From assembly GCA_034359265.1 (NCBI GenBank), contig CP136896.1:69389501-69453500 (forward strand): a DNA stretch of 64,000 nucleotides, given 5' to 3'. The translations under genes were made by a program, and so were the position numbers. The notes beneath the pieces were generated by a model. It did no database searches. It had not been told where the DNA came from and saw only the letters and a list, made by a program, of their open reading frames with translations. This document shows, one piece after another, positions 51,301 to 61,739 of the stretch. Position 1 is the stretch's first letter, and every line of letters starts with the position of its first letter. Source of the stretch: Canna indica (Eukaryota > Streptophyta > Magnoliopsida > Zingiberales > Cannaceae).

Positions 51301-51458
51301 CTTCCAGCTTCACCCTGAAGGAACGCTCTGTTGATCTTCCTGAGTTCCCTCTCGCGCAGCAGCCGCTCAACCCGCGAGGACGAGTTCCAGCTGGTGCCGT
51401 ACTTCCCCCCTTGCATGCTCCACTGCTCGTCCGGGGGCTGCCCAGAGGCCGGCTTCAT
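39332..51458 (-). CDS. TPS1: Trehalose-6-phosphate synthase, class I (TPS1), 17 coding exons
   Basis: Makes trehalose-6-phosphate from UDP-glucose and glucose-6-phosphate, a sugar-status signal. Exons: 51458-51029, 50668-50571, 50336-49948, 49040-48926, 48737-48636, 47205-47055, 45916-45828, 45332-45284, 44732-44632, 43606-43419, 42434-42317, 41685-41506, 41432-41310, 41244-41157, 41054-40924, 40460-40362, 39772-39332; all phases join, 963 residues. Residues 29-41 ([13 protein letters not shown]) are the Leu/Arg-rich N-terminal segment linked to autoinhibition in Arabidopsis TPS1. The GT20 domain runs ~109-600 ([54 protein letters not shown]). The TPP-like domain (~610-820) has GFNATLTE where active phosphatases have an Asp-containing motif, so phosphatase activity is not expected. 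A Ser-rich stretch (~830-905) precedes the conserved [15 protein letters not shown] tail. About 17 exons fits class I; class II genes have far fewer. The in-frame TTG at 51560 was rejected as start in favour of the first ATG. Confidence 0.96.
43860..44187. mobile_element. MITE-like insertion in TPS1 intron 9
   Basis: The left edge GGTGGTGTTTGGTGCATTAC and the reverse complement of the right edge, AAGGGGGCATTTGTTATGAG, form an imperfect inverted repeat. Inside are repeated GGTAATNTAGATTAC-like motifs in both orientations and a CCTCTACCTCCTCTAC run. It lies wholly within the intron between exons 9 and 10 and touches neither splice site. No target duplication was confirmed. Confidence 0.45.
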
Positions 51459-52388
51459 AGAGGCAGACGGCGACCGGCCTGCATTCGAACAGGGGTAAGG
51501 GCCATTAGCCGGCGACCGGCAGAGGCGACACAAACAAACAAATTCTCCATCGTGAGGCAAAGCCCGTGGATTTCCGTCGACGACGGCCGGTTAAGCAAAG
51601 ATGCTGCCCTGCTGTGGTCCCATCACCAACGCCCTGTGCATTCGCATGTTACCTCTTCAGTCTTCTCAAGTTTCTCTTTTTTTCTGCTTGGTGTGGAACT
51701 ATTCCTAGTCCAGGTTATGTGATTGTGAAAAAACGTGAGAAACAAAGAAAAGTGAGAAGAAATGAGATGGGGTTGGTTAATGGGAGAGAGGTGAGGGAAG
51801 TGGTGGTCCCTCTTCGGGTCTCGTGAGACCCACCCTCCCAACCTCACCTGTTCTATTCGACCACACACTGAAAGCATGCAACTTGCCGGCATCAAGATCA
51901 CACAAATCAATGGTGATTCATGGCGATCAAAAACCACCGTCATTCGTTGCATATTTACAACCCTAACAGCAGGCAAACCCAGCAAGTTGACATATTCACA
52001 CCGGAAGCACATCGCGGAGCAGGAGAGGACACCTACACTGACGAGAAGATGGATCGCAAACGACGGCAAAAACCGTAACGAAACTAAAACGATTAGGGCA
52101 CAAGGATAAAAAAAAAAGCCGATCAACATCCGCACGCCGAAAAGGGGGGGAAAGGGAGGATCTCGGCCTGGGTCGCGGGCTGCTGGAGGCGGGGGTGGCT
52201 TCGAGAATTTAGGTTTTTTTTTTCCCCCGAAAAATCAAGGGGAAAAAACAACGAAGAAGAACGAAGAGAAACGAGAGTAGGATAGATTGCTTACCACTTA
52301 TTATTATTATTATTATTATTCTCCGCTCGTCTTCTAAGGCGAAGAGAACTGGTCACTCTTTGCGGAGAAGCAGGTAATGGGCACTGGT
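51459..52388 (-). other. Inferred TPS1 5' leader with an intron
   Basis: A donor GTAAGC follows position 52295 on the minus strand, and an acceptor (GAATGCAG) ends at 51479. That would remove about 816 nt and place the ATG 21 nt into the second exon. The first leader exon would run from about 52388 to 52295 and contains no ATG. This is read from splice motifs, not from transcript data. Confidence 0.5.
52298..52320. repeat. (TTA)n trinucleotide repeat in the TPS1 leader
   Basis: Seven to eight TTA units, AAT/ATA on the coding strand, end a few bases before the inferred leader donor. Length variation here would change the leader, not the protein. Confidence 0.8.
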
Positions 52389-52415
52389 CGCAAGTGTTCC
52401 TCCGCTCCTTCACCC

Positions 52416-52424
52416 TATTTTATA
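52416..52424 (-). promoter_or_regulatory. TATA box of TPS1
   Basis: TATAAAATA on the minus strand lies about 28 bp upstream of the inferred transcript start near 52388 and about 120 bp from the leader donor. Confidence 0.6.
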
Positions 52425-54051
52425 CCCCTGCGAGCGGTGTGTTACCAGCATGCAGGTGGTGCCACAACACCTGCACACACGACCGTCAAAAAAAGTATTC
52501 ATACTTATACACACACTTAGCTCATTACCCACACAATTCATGTTATTTTTCCTTTCATATAAAAGGTGCACTTGTGCAGCACATTTTTTGCTGGCCAATA
52601 GATGCGTCAGAAATATAAATATATCACCTTTTTATTATATTTTTTTATAAATTTAATTTTTTTATTCCATTTATATAACAGAGAAGCAACGTAATTTTTT
52701 TTTCCAAAAGAGGTGATATTTTAAATTAAGATATATATAATGAGCAACACATTTACAGCAGGGTAAAAAAGAATTCGTCGAATGTGAATCAGTGATGGAG
52801 GAAGAATATAACATTTATTATTATTATTTATATTAAAAGAAAAAAAAAAGATGGATAAAAAATTAGCTGGACTCCAAATATGAAAGCTTTCGAGGTGCGT
52901 AATGTCGCGCATAAGTATAAAGCATGCGTGGGAACTGGGAAGTAATAAAAACTGGAGTGGTTCGTGTTGTTGCGATCCGTGACCCGCTGCGACCGGGACC
53001 GAGTCGTGGACGGGTCTGTCGGGAGTTAGAGAGAGTTGAGACGAGGGAGAACGACGAGTCACGGTTCTCCCGTGAGGTGGTGAGGTACTGAGGTTGGATC
53101 TGGCGACCGCCCGCGTCGCCAAAAATATGCGCACCTTTTGTGTGTACGTAGTACGTCTATTTATACGTGTGACAATAATTTGTGTGCCTATTTTTGGATA
53201 TATCGGCCGTCGTGAGATATCTTTTATACTAATAATATTTGATCCATGCATATGCATTTGATATTTTCCTCTCTTTTTTTAGATAATGCAATATTTGTTA
53301 CGACAATGATGATGGGTAATGGGTTTATCTATTTGAATCCCACCGCCCCGAGATTTAAGTGTTGAATCCATCAAAGCCAGATATGTAAGCATGCTTCGTG
53401 TGATTATTTATTCGAGTAACGGAATAATCAATCAAGCAACATTGAATGCTTGACATAAAATTTGAATTTAAGCGGACTAATTTGAAGGGGGAAAGGCACA
53501 TTAAATCGCGCATGATGCACTGATTAAAATATGGAACAGATTATGCGATATATTTGCGTTCATCGCAGTGATCAGCGACGCATATTTCCACAAGAAAGAG
53601 GAAGCTAATGTGTATTTTAATCAGTGTATTTGCCATTAATTCTTATCTTAAAAAGATATCGTAAATTTAAATCATAATATTCAGTATAATATAATTTATA
53701 TGTATTATAAAAAATATTAAAACATAGTAGATCATTAATTAGATCCGCATAATTAAAAGAATATTCCTGCAGGGAGGATATATAGCTTGCAAATGAATTA
53801 ATGACTCTCGTATCGTAAATTGATAGTTGGCGATAATCACAAAATTTATCATTTATAGAATTACAATTTGATTTATTAAAAAATCTCAAAATTAATCATT
53901 AATTTCTCGAATGTTAAAATGATTATATTGAGGTACTTGATTTAATTGGTTTGGGTGTCCAAAAATAGATTCGGTGAAAATGTATTTATAGCAAAATATT
54001 TATTTGCACGTATTTATTAATAATATTTTTTTATTTTTTTACAATTTAATA

Positions 54052-54098
<47 letters not shown>

Positions 54099-54763
54099 TA
54101 AAGTATTAATCTAGCAGAAGAATTATGCAGCACTTCATATGAAGTACACAATTACAAATGTCAATCAAATATGTTATAGATATTTTTTTAGTAACCTTCC
54201 TATCATTTAATATTTTTTTTGGTACTTCTCGATAAATATACGTGAAAAGTTAATTCATTAACAAATTTAAATTTTTAAAAAATTACTGACATCTTAGGTA
54301 TCATTTGGTTGACATAAGAATTAACTTTCTATATGTATTTCTCGAAAAATATTTAAAAAGTATTTGGTTGATAAAAAATTAATTTATAATAAATATAATT
54401 TTCTACCTAGAACATGTTTGATTGAAATGAGTACTTCATAGGAAGTACATATCAAATGACCAATATATATATGCATTAGTATATATATATATAATAAATT
54501 TATTTATAAACTAATATATATATATATATAATATAATTTTTCATATATAATTAATATAATATATACTATATTATATATGAAAGCTTAATTTTTATTTATA
54601 GTTAATATGAAAAAATTACATATTTGTACTAAAAATAAATTAAATTAAAATAAATAGGTAAAAAATTCAAGAATTATCTAATCTATAATGTTATGAATAT
54701 AAATTATAAATTATGTAATAAATGCAAATGTGATGATGAAATTGACTCTTTTTTTCAAATAGA
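52425..54763. other. Intergenic region upstream of TPS1
   Basis: Non-coding, with a GC-richer patch near 52970-53110 whose short frames have no family resemblance. A long (TA)n run lies at 54056-54096. 54130-54470 contains ACTTCATATGAAGT and ACTTCATAGGAAGT palindromes related to sequence around the hAT-type insertion at 54906. Confidence 0.45.
54056..54096. repeat. (TA)n microsatellite
   Basis: An uninterrupted alternating TA run of about 41 bases in AT-rich intergenic DNA. Confidence 0.85.
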
Positions 54764-54812
54764 ATGCAGGAAGTGTAACTTACCTAGGGGCTAGGTAAGT
54801 TACTTCCTGCAT
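54764..54812. repeat. 49-bp near-perfect palindrome
   Basis: The left half ATGCAGGAAGTGTAACTTAC continues to CTAG. The right half CTAGGTAAGTTACTTCCTGC ends AT. The halves are complementary except for a 2-base insertion in the left arm, with a 3-nt GGG centre. It probably marks the ends of a small inverted-repeat element. Confidence 0.8.
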
Positions 54813-54905
54813 TGTGCAGAAAATTGCACTTACTCAAAAGATTGTACTTTCTGCAAAATGTAGAAAGTGTGTCAACTAAACATGAGCTCTTTTTGCTACT
54901 TCCTA

Positions 54906-55558
54906 CAGGGCCGGAGCTACTATTGCAAGATGGGGGTAGCTGCCCCCATTCAATTTTTATTTTTTTTCTTATATATATATATATATCCCTTTTGACAATT
55001 TTGCCCCCCTCTATTTTAGAAATTGTCCCTAGCTCTATCCTCAAATTTCATTTTTTCTTTTATTTCCCAATACGTAACTCCTCATCCTGTCACCATCTCC
55101 TCGATACGTAACCCCTCGTCCTGCCACCGATCGCTCCCCAAATCCCCAATCCCCATCTCTTGCCAACTGTCGTGCTGATCGACGATCGCTTGCCGCTCGA
55201 CTGCGTGCTCCGGCGTCCACTCGCCTGAAGAATCGCTGTCGTGACGCAGTCCGCGACTCCGCGTCCGCCCACTCACCTCGCCTGAAGAGTCGACTACCGT
55301 TCGCGACTCCGCGTTCGCCCACTCGCCTCGCCTAAAGAGCCGGCTTGGCTGCGTCTCCGGCGTCCTCTACTCGTCCTGAAGAGCTTAAGTTGATTTCATT
55401 GTTTGATTGCTTGATTTCAATTAATTTTTATATATGTGATGAATTATCATTTTGTAAAAAATGCTTCTTTTTTCATGTACAATAATATCGTTGGTAATTT
55501 GGTATTTGTTCATTTGAGAGTATGCTCCCCTCCAATTTGATTTCTGGCTCTGCCACGG
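54906..55558. mobile_element. Non-autonomous hAT-type element, 653 bp
   Basis: The 8-mer ACTTCCTA occurs exactly on both sides, at 54898-54905 and 55559-55566. The left end is CAGGGCCGGAGCTA and the right end, inverted, is CCGTGGCAGAGCCA. Both resemble CAGTGGCGGAGCCA-type termini, and 8-bp duplications are the hAT hallmark. The 55080-55390 interior is GC-rich with repeated CGCGACTCCGCGT and CCACTCGCCT phrases but encodes no recognisable protein. Removing the element and one duplication restores a palindromic ACTTCCTATGAAGT site like those at 54133 and 54431. Confidence 0.75.
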
Positions 55559-55661
55559 ACTTCCTATGAAGTATATTTTTTTGCAGAAAGTAGTGTCAAC
55601 CAAACAAGACCCTTATTTTTTAAAGGATTATAGAGGGGACATAACATAACACTATTTCCTA

Positions 55662-56258
55662 GGGGTGAGCATGATCGGTTAACCGGTCCATTAGCAAAAA
55701 AAAAAATAGTCCATTAACTTTGGTTTTTCAAAACCATTAAATGTAAACCGGCCCATTAACTTCGGTTAAGCGGTATTTCAATTTTGGTTTTTTCGGTTCG
55801 ATTAACCGATAATTTTTTATTAACCAATAAAATTTTTTAACCTACAAATATAATTATTTTATGCAAATCATGGAGAAAAATTTAAACAAATACCGAATGC
55901 TCATCGAGAAAAAAGAAAAAAAAATGAAATCACTTGAACCAAGATAATGTTCTACAAAAAATAATATTTTTATTTTTATTTTTTAAATTTTTTAAATTTT
56001 TATAATTTTCTTATAATTTATAAATTATTATTATTATTATTATTATATATATTATTAAAAATTAATAAATTATATCGAATCGGTCGATTAACCGAAATGG
56101 TGGATTTTTTACCTCTGGACCGAAATCGAAACCGAAAACTAATTTTTCTAAAAATAAAAACCGAAATCGAAAAAACCGATTCGATTAATCGAAAAAATCG
56201 ATACGATTTCGGACTGGTTTTCTGATTAATCAAAAAATTAGTTTTTTTTGCTCACCCC
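55662..56258. mobile_element. TA-flanked GGGGTGAGCA inverted-repeat element
   Basis: A perfect 10-bp terminal inverted repeat, GGGGTGAGCA at the left and TGCTCACCCC at the right, is bordered by TA on each side (55660-55661 and 56259-56260). The interior is AT-rich with repeated CCGAT/ATCGG and AACCGG motifs and no coding capacity. Its ends resemble those of the element at 3416-3951. A TA duplication suggests the Tc1/mariner group, but this is tentative. Confidence 0.65.
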
Positions 56259-56407
56259 TACTATTTTCTAAATGGTTAAAAGCTATCAATATTGATAAAC
56301 AATAATAGATGTGTGATATTTTATTTTTCATGTGATATTTTGATAAATAATATTGTTTTTCATGTATTTATCTCTTTCTAATTTTCTTTTTCTTCGTTTA
56401 ATGAAGT

Positions 56408-56434
56408 GATAGATAGATAGATAGATAGATAGAC
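56408..56434. repeat. (GATA)n microsatellite
   Basis: Six or so GATA units in a row, followed by a single GACA variant. Confidence 0.85.
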
Positions 56435-59400
56435 AGATTCTATGGTGTGTATCCACTGGACTTACGATGTTTTTAAATTAATTTAAATTTAACATAACAC
56501 TCTTCAATGCACACTTATGATGTTTTTAAACTAATTATTATTACAATTATTTTGAACATAGTTTAATATTTTAAAAAATATTCTACAATTAATTCATATA
56601 ATCTTTTTCAAAGAGTCCACTTTAAAGTTTCAATACAAGGCACGTATTACAAAGGAATTTTACTCCATTCCAATTTAGATATGTATTAGTTTATATGGTA
56701 AAAATTGCATTTATTGTGTTCATCAGTTCATGATAAATTCAATGAAAGTATATGTGTTAATTTCTCTACATTATTGCATGGATTGCAAATTTCAAATTCA
56801 AAATATAGTACTCCACTGCATGCAAGCAATAATTTTATAGGATAATCCTTTACAAAAAAGAAAAACTTTAGGCAAACAACCATCCAACTTTCCACTAAAA
56901 CTATGCTTGTTTTAAGGAAATCATTCCTCCCACTTTAAAATGCTTAGTCAAAAGAAAAAAAAACAAATACATTTTTTAATTAACTTATAAAAGCAAATAA
57001 AATATATTTAAATGCATGATTTCAAATATATTTGCTACATAATATTTTTTTCCAAAACAAAGATAGTTGACATCATAAATTTGAATTTAATATTATTGAG
57101 GCAAAATAATATATGAGCTTAAGTTGCTCTATACTTTTAATAGTTTTATATATTAAAGTAAATACTTATAATCACACACATATATATATATACACAACTA
57201 GAAGTAAATATATATTATAAAATGAATGTCGGACTAAATATTTTTTTGGACATTGTTTCAATTTTCAAATATTATAATATTGTCATTTTTTATAATATTT
57301 GCAATAAACTCGAAAGAATACATTTTATTTTATTTTAAAATGGCTTTTGACCATTAAAAAAATGAACATGGTTATTTAAATATATATCGCATCATGGAAT
57401 AAACTTTGAAAATAAATAAATTATATATCTAAAGCTAGAAATTAAAAAAAAACTACATCAAAGTTGCATTATCATTTAATAAAAAAACAATTAGCTACAT
57501 TACATTTAAATATATGGAGAAGTGGATGATAAAAATCTAATAAAGTATACCTTAATAGAATAAATTGCATGTAGTGATTGTTTTCACATAAACAAATTAT
57601 TCCTTCCCTCGCCTACATTACCCTCTACATAATTTTTTTCATTTCCCTACTAAAAAAAGATTCAACCCACCCAACCCCTAAAACCCTACTAAAAGTGGGA
57701 GCTACTGAAAGCAATTGCCAGTCTAGAAGATGTTAGTGTGCTCTTGGCACTTATTTTGTCCTATTTAAATATAAATATATATTTTAAATTTTTATATTGT
57801 AAACAACCAATATTTAATTACAACCTTAAGATGACTAGGTTGTTGCATAAGGTTTATTTAAAAATTTGAAAACCTTTTGCGACTACTTACATGCATATAT
57901 CAATACCTTGACAAAAATATTATTGCAATTATTAAGAGATTATATCTCCGAGTCCCCATTTGTGATGCTCGAATGATTTTTTTTAGGGTGGATTGATAAA
58001 TTTGTGTGACGGTCGTTGATTATCGCATAAGCTTATCAGTGATGATGTCGATTGTCAAAGAATATCTACCTTAATTTGTAGTAGTGAAATGTTTTCTTTT
58101 TATCGTCTAAAAAATAAGTGAATGTTATTTAACCTTAGTTTTGAGTGAATAACTATAAATAATTATCAACGGGAGAAGTGCAAATTTGATCCTATCAATT
58201 TTTAATTTTTTTGACTTTAGTCATATAAAATTTATTTAGATATTTTCAGTCATATAAATTTGCTCCGTAGTACAGATTTGGTTATATTCGTGACGGTCTA
58301 TTAACTCTTCGTCAATATGGAGTAATATCGTTCGTACACATTGACATGTTTGATCTTATAAATTTCATTTCAAAATTTTCAGTCATATATGTTTATCCCG
58401 TAGCATAGATTTGGTCCAATAAATTTGCTCTGTAGTACAAATTTGGTCCAATATATTTGCCTCATAGCACAAATTTGATCATATGTCCGTTAATTTTTCG
58501 TCCACAAAAAAATAAACGATGTTATGTTCATGTTGACGAAGTTAATGAACCGTCATGAATAAAATCAAATATATGTTACGAAATAAATCTATACTACGGA
58601 GTTAATATACTAAATAATTTATATGTTGATCCGTCGTATAGAGTTGGTCTTATCCATCATGGTCCTTCTACCGGTGATCACTTGTTAGTTTGATACCAAA
58701 TAAGAATTGGAATACCAAATGAGATGGAGATGGGGGAAGCATATTCCTCACACATTAAGTATGCGTTTCTTATCATCATCACCTTTACAAGGATGAAGGA
58801 TGCATGCATATCTAAATCCCCCCATTCAAAAGTTAATATAGGATGGAACATGAAAAGGAAATAAATTCCCCACCTGATCACGACCTTTGATTTTATAAAC
58901 CCGGCCACAAATAATTATTAATTGGACATGGAGTCGTCAAACCAAGAGCCAAAAAGGTGGGAATGTGATGCCACATTTAGTGATCATATTATAATATGAT
59001 TTCAGCTCATGTTAGATTCACTTATAGGTGAAAATGATGGATCCCTTGCCACCGTTCCTTTTCCTTGGAGATTAGCGGTATATATCAATCATCATCCTAT
59101 TGATCACCAATGGAATATATCCAATTTAATAGTGAAATAAATATTGTATACAGTTGATCATCAATGGAATATATCCAATTAAATATTATATAATTAATGT
59201 GTACGATTATAATTAAATACTGTCATGGAATTTCATTTTTTTAATTATTAATTAGAGAGTAGTACTATCATTTTCAATAGTTTAATCTGATGTCACTTAA
59301 AATGTTTTTGCACTTTTTGATAATACAATAATGTAATTTTAACTAAGAAAGCATCACTTCCATTTATAATAATTATCGAATAATATAATTAGATATGTTA

Positions 59401-59985
59401 TTCCAACACTAGCTGGCATTCATATGTTATCCAAATAAATTTTCAACCACAAGTTCTCCTATACATCTAATATGCAAATCAAAAATTTATTTTACGATTC
59501 ATTTATATCTAGAATTTCATTAGGATAGAAATTCAGCTAAAATTAATCAAAATGAAAATCCAATCAGATAAGCCTATATTCTATTTCGCGTCACATAACT
59601 CTTAAATATGATTAGCGGATACAATCACATTTCTAAATCCTACCCACGGGGAATCTACCCACATTTCTAAATTACCTTTCTAAAATTACTAAAATCTACC
59701 CACGGAAGATAAATTGCATTTCAAACCCACTGAAATCATATTTTTAATGAAAGATTTCATATTTTGATTGTCATCATCATTTTTTGTCATTTGATCATCC
59801 ATATTAGATATAAAAAGAGATAAATTTATCAGGAGCAGAGTGAAAAAAAAGACGGACCACCTCCATATTTGTCTGATAATAAAATGTTAGCTCAATTTTT
59901 GTGTTATCATATATCACATTCAGAGATGCTAACAAAACTAGTGGTTTTGGAGAAATGCACAATTAATGTTAGTCTTCTCATTTTA
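56435..59985. other. AT-rich intergenic region
   Basis: No gene recognised. The degenerate repeats at 58190-58640 lie inside it. A 54-bp spaced direct repeat, TCAATGGAATATATCCAATT-like, occurs near 59101-59130 and 59155-59185. Confidence 0.45.
58190..58640. repeat. Degenerate interspersed repeat block
   Basis: A phrase close to TTTGCTCCGTAGTACAGATTTGGT recurs four or five times between about 58258 and 58480, and once more inverted near 58570-58610 as an ACCA/GACGGA-type complement. Mirror phrases around GACGGTCTATTAAC and TTAATGAACCGTCA suggest an old inverted-repeat element. Ends could not be fixed. Confidence 0.4.
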
Positions 59986-59989
59986 TTCA

Positions 59990-60610
59990 TGCAGATATAC
60001 GATAACGATACCCACATATGCACCCCCCAGGCTCGAGATCGTCGTAGGCCTTGTGGGCCTAATAGAGGGACTCTGATACCCACATATGCAGACATACGAT
60101 AACGATATCGCTGGATGATCTAAAGTAAATATCAAATTTTATTTATTATGATTGTTAATTAATTGATTTTTACTTATGTTGTTCTACTCAAGTTGTAGGT
60201 TTGAGCGTGACAATGTCACCCGCAGCATCATTTTAGGGTCCGTGGGGTTCGTGGACTCATGTGATGGAGCAATACCGTGATTTACTGTGGGTCAAGTTCA
60301 AGGTGTGTAATTTATTAATTTTTTATTTAATTGTATTATTGATACATAAAATGATTGTATGTATTACATAACTTCTTTTTTTGGCCCGATACACTTGGGA
60401 AGCTTATTGTAAAAAGCTTTTCAAGAATATCCTCCATCGTGCATGGGAGAAGACGATGGCAGTGGTGGGAGGGGACCGCAAGACACCCATGGCTCTTCTG
60501 ATCATGGTCTCATATGGATGTCGCAGCAGATATGAGATTTGTTGGTCGACATCTGAGCGTCAGACGAGTGGCATGGTGCCTCTTGGACGATATACCAGAA
60601 CCAAATAACA
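59990..60610 (+). pseudogene. Decayed CACTA TNP1-like gene of a second family
   Basis: Three fragments match the exon order of the TNP1-like gene at 16261-17774. Near 60030 is ARDRRRPCGPNRG, as in RRRRPRGPNMWQ. Near 60200-60300 is FERDNVTRSII, then after a frameshift GPWGSWTHVMEQYRDLLWVKF, here split as GPWGSWTHV and EQYRDLLWVKF. From 60384 is ARYTWEAYCKKLFKN. The frame between fragments is broken and no complete exon survives, so this is a relic. It is on the same strand as the subterminal-like repeats that follow. Confidence 0.6.
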
Positions 60611-60649
60611 CGAATCGATGGATCCCTCGCCCGACATACCGACGATTCC

Positions 60650-61030
60650 ATCACTACAACACAACCAACATATGGAAACACAAAATTGAAGACAAAATAC
60701 ATTTTTATTTCTAAATTTTCATATTTAGAGACTAATAAACAAAATATTATTCCTAATTAGTCTCTAAAGATCTATAGAAACAACAACAATATAGTCACTT
60801 AATTGATTTGACTTTAAACTATAGAAACACCAACAGTTGGTCTGCAACCGATTGTGCGACGCTCGCTAGCCGTCGCGGCGGTACATGGTTGTAGTTTTAA
60901 TATTTTGCGACAGCTACCTTAGCGATCGCAGATTATTTATGACGTCATCTTTTGTGGTAGACTTTAGCGACCGCTAGCTGTCGTTGTAGAAGCACTTCAA
61001 CGATTGCAGAATATAATAATTTTGATAGTG
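60650..61030. mobile_element. Probable right end of the decayed CACTA element
   Basis: 60840-61015 holds alternating GCGACNGCTAGC / GCTAGCGGTCGC-like motifs, in the manner of CACTA subterminal arrays but unlike the CAGCAACGGC array at 11.2-18.5 kb. The block ends TTTTGATAGTG at 61030, the complement of CACTATCAAAA, a plausible CACTA terminus. A CACTACAACAC sequence also occurs at 60654. No matching left end or target duplication was found. Confidence 0.45.
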
Positions 61031-61739
61031 TTATTTTTTATAATTTTTTTATAATTTCACATGATTTTCAGTCGAATAAAAATTAGCTAGAATTAATCAA
61101 AATAAAAATCTAGTAGGGTAAGCCTATATTCACATCAATTTAGATCTCAAATAAGATGATAACATAAAAATCACATTTTTAAATCTTATATTTGTTTTAA
61201 CTTTTTTTATCAGAAGTTGAATGTTAATAATTTAATATTTAAATTTAATTTGAGAAAAATATAAATTTCAATTTAATTTTAACATAATAAACCTAAATAT
61301 ATTGACATAATATTTTGTATAAATTAAACTAAAATTTTCTATAAAAATATACAGTACTTTCTCAGAGTGTAATAAATGGGTGATATCTTAAAAATTTATT
61401 TTTGAGAAAAATAATTTTGAATTTACTTTAATATAAGATATCTTGTACTTCAAAATAAAAATAGAAATTTGATTTTTTATAATTAAAAAAATTCTTCAAT
61501 TTCTAACAATTATCAATATTTTATTCTCACCCTATACTCAGTATATCTTTATCTCACTCTACCTCAAATTAAATTTGATTAATTATATTTTTTCTTTTTA
61601 AAATCTAACCTCTGATATAATAGTTGGAAATTCTATATATAGATTAAAATTCCAAAAGAGTTGAAATTCAAATCCAAAAGGAATCAATAGCGTAACAGAG
61701 AAAAATGAGATATCTCATAAAGAATAAAATAATATAAAA

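Noticed and set aside
51459..51560. Longer TPS1 N terminus starting at 51560
   Set aside because: The codon there is TTG, not ATG, the extra residues are not conserved in TPS1 proteins, and a good splice acceptor lies between it and the ATG at 51458.
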